Of a stretch of DNA of 64,000 nucleotides, positions 60,135 to 64,000 are shown piece by piece. This DNA is from Pseudomonas psychrophila. Its GTDB lineage: Bacteria; Pseudomonadota; Gammaproteobacteria; Pseudomonadales; Pseudomonadaceae. The position numbers and the translations under genes are program-made. The stretch spans positions 868,001 through 932,000 of the forward strand of contig NZ_JYKZ01000001.1 of NCBI RefSeq assembly GCF_001043005.1. Direction: 5' to 3'. The notes beneath the pieces are model-generated. The model ran no database searches, was not told where the DNA came from, and saw only the letters and a program-made list of their open reading frames with translations. The first letter of the stretch is position 1, and each line of letters begins with the position of its first letter.

Positions 60135-60197
60135 TGGGGGTGACCACCTGATTAACCGGCGCTCCTCTCGAAGGCGGGGTTTTTCAGTCTGGCTATC

Positions 60198-61085
60198 TTA
60201 GTGCGCGTAAGTCAGCAGCAACTCGGCGGGCGCTTTGAAATCCAGGGACATCATGACGCTCAGTGCGGTAATGGTGAAGATCGAGAACACGAACAGCTTG
60301 CGTGCCCAGACCTTGTCGTCGACGGCCTTGTAGCCCGTCCACGCCATGTACAGCCAGTACATGCCCATCGCGGCAGCCACGGCCATGTAGCTCATACCGG
60401 CGTAACCGCCGAGGGTGAGCATCAGGGTCGCGATCAGGAACGCGAGGATGTAGAGCAGGATGTGCTTCTTGGCAACCTTGATCCCGCGCTTCACGGGCAA
60501 CACCGGAATCGATGCGGCCAGGTAATCGTTGAAGCGGAAGATCGCGATGGCGTAGGAATGCGGCATCTGCCACAGGCTGAACATCACCAGCAGGGTCAGT
60601 GCGGCCATGTCGAAGCTGTTGCTCACTGCGACGTAGCCGATAACCGGTGGCATTGCACCCGACAGACTGCCAATCAGCGTGCCGTGAACCGACTTGCGCT
60701 TGAAGTACAGGCTGTACAGACCGACGTAGATCACAAAGCCGATCGCCGCGAACAGAGCCGCCAGCGGGTTGGCTACGCGATATAGCAGGGCAAGGCCGGC
60801 GACCCCCAGCAAGGTGGCGTAAATCAGCGCCACCTTGAGGGAGATCAGGCCTTGAACCAGTACGCGGTTCTTGGTGCGGTCCATCTTGATGTCGATGTCG
60901 CGGTCGATGCAGTTGTTAAACACACAACCGGACGCTACCACCAAGGAGGTGCCGATTACCGCGGCCAGGAACAGGGCAAGATCGAAATGCCCCTTCGAGG
61001 CCAGGAAAAACCCACCTGCCACAGAAAGCACGTTACCGAAAATGATCCCCGGCTTGGTGATTTGGATAAAGTGCTTAAAGGACAT
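60198..61085 (-). CDS. cyoE: Protoheme IX farnesyltransferase (heme O synthase)
   Basis: Farnesylates heme B to heme O for the cyo oxidase. The 295-aa UbiA-family membrane protein has the polyprenyl-binding motif [18 protein letters not shown] and about nine helices ([17 protein letters not shown]). Last gene of the operon, 11 bp after cyoD. Confidence 0.97.
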   Translation of the reverse strand: MSFKHFIQITKPGIIFGNVLSVAGGFFLASKGHFDLALFLAAVIGTSLVVASGCVFNNCIDRDIDIKMDRTKNRVLVQGLISLKVALIYATLLGVAGLALLYRVANPLAALFAAIGFVIYVGLYSLYFKRKSVHGTLIGSLSGAMPPVIGYVAVSNSFDMAALTLLVMFSLWQMPHSYAIAIFRFNDYLAASIPVLPVKRGIKVAKKHILLYILAFLIATLMLTLGGYAGMSYMAVAAAMGMYWLYMAWTGYKAVDDKVWARKLFVFSIFTITALSVMMSLDFKAPAELLLTYAH

Positions 61086-61096
61086 CGGGTCTTACC

Positions 61097-61423
61097 TCAC
61101 TTCGCCATCATTTCAGTGTGGATGCTGAACATGATCCACAGGGACAAGCCCACCAGCAGCACAATAACCAGGGCCGCGAATACCAGCGCCGTGACGTTGT
61201 TGCGTTGAGCAGGCGAGCGGTCCAGGTGCAGGAAGTACACCAGGTGAACTACAACTTGCACCACGGCGAACAACAGCACGATCGCCAGCGTGGTGAATTT
61301 AGGCAGCGATGGGTACATCACCAGCCCAAACGGAATAACGGTCAGGATCACCGACAGGATGAAGCCGATTGCATAGGACTTCACGCTACCGTGATTGGCG
61401 CCGTCGGAATGTGCGTTAGCCAT
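61097..61423 (-). CDS. cyoD: Cytochrome o ubiquinol oxidase subunit IV
   Basis: 108-aa three-helix subunit (SYAIGFILSVILTVIPFGLV; LAIVLLFAVVQVVVHLVYFL; ALVFAALVIVLLVGLSLWIM) needed for stability of the Cyo complex. Starts by 1-bp overlap with the cyoC stop. Confidence 0.96.
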   Translation of the reverse strand: MANAHSDGANHGSVKSYAIGFILSVILTVIPFGLVMYPSLPKFTTLAIVLLFAVVQVVVHLVYFLHLDRSPAQRNNVTALVFAALVIVLLVGLSLWIMFSIHTEMMAK

Positions 61424-62046
61424 TACAAAGTCCCCATCAGGTAAACAACGGTGAATACGCAGATCCAGACCACGTCCAGGAAGTGCCAGAACAGGCTCAG
61501 GCAGCTCAGGCGGGTCTTGTTGGTCGAAGTCAGGCCGTTTTTCTGCACCTGATACATCATGATCGCCATCCAGATCAGACCGCTGGTCACGTGCAGACCG
61601 TGGGTACCCACCAGGGTGAAGAACCCGGACAGGAAGCCCGAACGGCTAGGGCCGTAGCCTTCGGAGATCAACAGGTGGAACTCGTTGATTTCCATGGCGA
61701 TGAAGCCTGCACCGAGCAGGAAGGTCATGCCCAGCCAGAACAGCACCTGCTGCTTTTTGCCCTTGAACAACGCCAGCATGGCGAAGCCGTAGGTGATCGA
61801 ACTGAACAGCAACAGGGCAGTTTCACCCAGTACGTATGGCAGCTCGAAGATGTCGTGGCCCGACGGGCCACCCGCTACGTTGTTAACCAGAACTGCATAT
61901 ACCGCGAAGATCGACGCGAACAATATGCAGTCGGTCATCAGGTAGAGCCAGAAACCAAATATGGTTGTCTCGCCCGCGTCGTGGTGTTCCTCGTGCTCAT
62001 GGTCGTGACCATGAGCGTGTCCAGCAGTGGTCGCTAAGTTCGACAT
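61423..62046 (-). CDS. cyoC: Cytochrome o ubiquinol oxidase subunit III
   Basis: 207-aa subunit III with five helices and a His-rich N-terminus ([17 protein letters not shown]) unusual in richness but seen in Pseudomonas. Characteristic segments [20 protein letters not shown] and [14 protein letters not shown]. 3 bp after cyoB. Confidence 0.96.
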   Translation of the reverse strand: MSNLATTAGHAHGHDHEHEEHHDAGETTIFGFWLYLMTDCILFASIFAVYAVLVNNVAGGPSGHDIFELPYVLGETALLLFSSITYGFAMLALFKGKKQQVLFWLGMTFLLGAGFIAMEINEFHLLISEGYGPSRSGFLSGFFTLVGTHGLHVTSGLIWMAIMMYQVQKNGLTSTNKTRLSCLSLFWHFLDVVWICVFTVVYLMGTL

Positions 62047-62049
62047 GGT

Positions 62050-64000
62050 TTAAGCCTGTTCCAACTTGGTTTCAACACGGGAAGCCGGGATTGCTTTTGC
62101 GGCTACCAGACGCTTGTGCTGCTCAGCCTCGATACGCTCGATGGTCTCAACCGGCACCATGTAGCCTTGGTCATCACGGGCAGCGTGGGCAACGAAGACC
62201 ACGACAGTGCCGACCAGACCAACGATGGCCAACCACCAGATGTGCCAGATCATTGCGAAACCGAACACGGTCAACAAAGCACCCATGTACACACCGGTTG
62301 CGGTGTTGTTAGGCATGTGGATCGGCGAGTACTTGGCCGGGGCCTTGTACGCAGTACCGTTTTCCTTGGCTTCGGTGAACGCGTCGATGGTGTCGACCCG
62401 TGGCACTACAGCAAAGTTGTAGAACGGAGGTGGCGACGAAGTCGACCATTCCAGGGTGTGGCCATTCCACGGATCGCCGTGCTCGCAGGCGTTCTCTGGC
62501 AGCTTGCGGTCACGTACGCTGACGTACAACTGGATCAGTTGGCAGGCAATACCGATTGCAATCAGTGCTGCGCCGAACAGGGCAACGTACAGGTAAGGCA
62601 CCCACTCAGGGTTGGTGCTGGCGTTCAGACGACGGGTCATACCCATGAAGCCCAGCGCGTAGAGCGGCATGAAGGCTACGAAGAAGCCGACGCACCAGAA
62701 CCAGAACGCTGCCTTGCCCCACTTCTCGTTCAGTTTGAAGCCGAACGCTTTAGGGAAGTAGAAGCTGAAGCCTGCGATGTAACCGAATACCGCGCCGCCG
62801 ATGATCACGTTATGGAAGTGAGCAATTACGAACAGGCTGTTGTGCAGTACGAAGTCAGCACCCGGGATGGCCAGCAGTACGCCGGTCATGCCGCCGATAG
62901 CGAAGGTCACCATAAAGCCCAGGGTCCACAGAACCTGGCTGGTGAAGCGCAGACGGCCCTGGTAGATGGTGAACAGCCAGTTGAATAGCTTGACCCCCGT
63001 CGGGATCGAAATCAGCATCGTCGCCAGACCGAAGAAGGCGTTGACGCTTGCACCCGAACCCATGGTGAAGAAGTGGTGCAGCCAAACCATGAAGCCCAGC
63101 ACCGAGATCGCGCCGGAGGCGTAGACCATCGAGTGGTGACCGAACAGACGCTTGCCGGTGAACGTGGAGATAACTTCGGAGAAGATACCGAACGCCGGAA
63201 GAATGAGGATGTACACCTCAGGGTGACCCCACGCCCAGAACAGGTTGACGTACATCATTGGATTGCCACCAAGTTCATTGGTGAAAATGTGGAAATCCAT
63301 GTAACGGTCAAGTGTCAGCAGTGCCAGGGTAGCGGTCAGGATCGGGAACGAAGCCACGATCAGGACGTTTGCCCAGGTGCAGGTCCAGGTGAAGATCGGC
63401 ATGTCCATCAGCTTCATGCCAGGAGCACGCATCTTCAGTACGGTCGCCAGGAAGTTAACCCCGGTTAACGTCGTACCTAACCCCGATAGCTGGAGTGCCC
63501 AGATGTAGTAGTCCATCCCCACGCCAGGGCTGTACTGCAAGCCCGACAGCGGCGGATAAGCAACCCAGCCGGTCTTGGCGAATTCGCCGACGCCCAGGGA
63601 CAGGTTGACCAGCACAACGCCGGACACCAGCAGCCAGAAGCTCAGGGAGTTCAGGAACGGATAAGCAACGTCACGTGCGCCGATCTGCAGCGGCACTGCA
63701 AGGTTCATCAGGCCGGTGAAGAATGGCATCGCCATGAAGATGATCATGATCACACCGTGAGCGGTGAAGATCTGGTCATAGTGCTCAGGCGGCAGGTAGC
63801 CAGGCGAACCCTCGGTGGCCATGGCCAACTGGGTACGCATCATGACGGCATCGGCAAAGCCGCGCAGCAGCATGATCATGGCAACGATGATGTACATCAC
63901 GCCGATTTTCTTGTGGTCGACTGACGTTAGCCATTCGGTCCACAGGTAAGTCCACTTCTTGAAGTAGGTGATTGCCGCAAACAGCGCCAGACCACCGAGC
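62050..64000 (-). CDS. cyoB: Cytochrome o ubiquinol oxidase subunit I (5' end outside window)
   Basis: Catalytic heme-copper subunit of the proton-pumping ubiquinol oxidase, inner membrane. Heme/Cu ligands are visible: [33 protein letters not shown] (with cross-linked Tyr), WLHHFFTMG and [10 protein letters not shown]. The frame continues upstream of the first Met (63900) to the window edge ([17 protein letters not shown]), so about 15-20 N-terminal residues are missing. cyoA would lie just outside. Confidence 0.97.
   Translation of the reverse strand, partial: LGGLALFAAITYFKKWTYLWTEWLTSVDHKKIGVMYIIVAMIMLLRGFADAVMMRTQLAMATEGSPGYLPPEHYDQIFTAHGVIMIIFMAMPFFTGLMNLAVPLQIGARDVAYPFLNSLSFWLLVSGVVLVNLSLGVGEFAKTGWVAYPPLSGLQYSPGVGMDYYIWALQLSGLGTTLTGVNFLATVLKMRAPGMKLMDMPIFTWTCTWANVLIVASFPILTATLALLTLDRYMDFHIFTNELGGNPMMYVNLFWAWGHPEVYILILPAFGIFSEVISTFTGKRLFGHHSMVYASGAISVLGFMVWLHHFFTMGSGASVNAFFGLATMLISIPTGVKLFNWLFTIYQGRLRFTSQVLWTLGFMVTFAIGGMTGVLLAIPGADFVLHNSLFVIAHFHNVIIGGAVFGYIAGFSFYFPKAFGFKLNEKWGKAAFWFWCVGFFVAFMPLYALGFMGMTRRLNASTNPEWVPYLYVALFGAALIAIGIACQLIQLYVSVRDRKLPENACEHGDPWNGHTLEWSTSSPPPFYNFAVVPRVDTIDAFTEAKENGTAYKAPAKYSPIHMPNNTATGVYMGALLTVFGFAMIWHIWWLAIVGLVGTVVVFVAHAARDDQGYMVPVETIERIEAEQHKRLVAAKAIPASRVETKLEQA

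Noticed and set aside
59690..60190. Active IS110 element
   Set aside because: The transposase is internally deleted with frame changes and stops; only fragments remain.

Overview
The window is chromosomal DNA of a Pseudomonas. The evidence is gene order: hisS-ispG-rodZ-pilF-rlmN-ndk, the iscRSUA-hscBA-fdx-iscX cluster, cysE-trmJ-suhB, queA-tgt-yajC-secDF and cyoBCDE. Pseudomonas-type REP palindromes and several GTG starts agree. The uronate cluster hints at the fluorescens/fragi part of the genus, but species cannot be fixed by reading.

Layout. (1) 1-20210: core genes, mostly minus strand. They cover histidyl-tRNA synthesis, isoprenoids, cell shape and pilus assembly, 23S/tRNA modification, Fe-S assembly under an IscR-autoregulated promoter, cysteine synthesis, protein export and queuosine. 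(2) 20381-37527: a 17 kb integrated element at the 3' end of tRNA-Leu(CAA). It is bounded by ~100-bp imperfect direct repeats (attL/attR). It carries a P4-type tyrosine integrase, an AlpA-like regulator, an Ash-like leader region and a 960-aa Toprim/DUF927/AAA primase-helicase, all typical of P4-like phage satellites. Two arrays of a GTAAC iteron lie near opposite ends. Its AT-rich cargo is a minus-strand four-gene operon (cytosine-5 DNA methyltransferase, HD phosphohydrolase, ORC/CDC6-like AAA ATPase, Rossmann-like protein with a DITTMPR motif). Next to attR lies a plus-strand pair (four-helix membrane protein and SAM methyltransferase). Both look like defence modules; I cannot match either to a named system. 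A decayed IS3-family transposase and a dense non-coding repeat region (35.0-35.7 kb, possible replication origin) lie between them.

(3) 37670-44381: assorted accessory chromosomal genes, namely AraC/LysE, small exported proteins, a cytochrome c, DUF924, a second LysE, Lrp/AsnC, and a divergent LysR/NmrA-type reductase pair. (4) 44539-53011: a hexuronate/aldonate catabolic cluster (UxuA, UxuB, MFS importer, zinc dehydrogenase, enolase-superfamily mannonate dehydratase, KDG kinase). It is transcribed away from an IclR-family regulator with two KdgR-like operators in the divergent gap. Substrates converge on D-mannonate, then 2-keto-3-deoxygluconate, then KDPG.

(5) 53172-59384: a lipoprotein gene, then a MacAB/TolC-like tripartite exporter (ATPase, FtsX-like permease, TolC-like channel with a frameshift, HlyD-like adaptor) downstream of a small secreted protein that may be its cargo. 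(6) 59690-64000: an internally deleted IS110-family remnant, a strong terminator, and the cyo ubiquinol oxidase operon running off the right edge.
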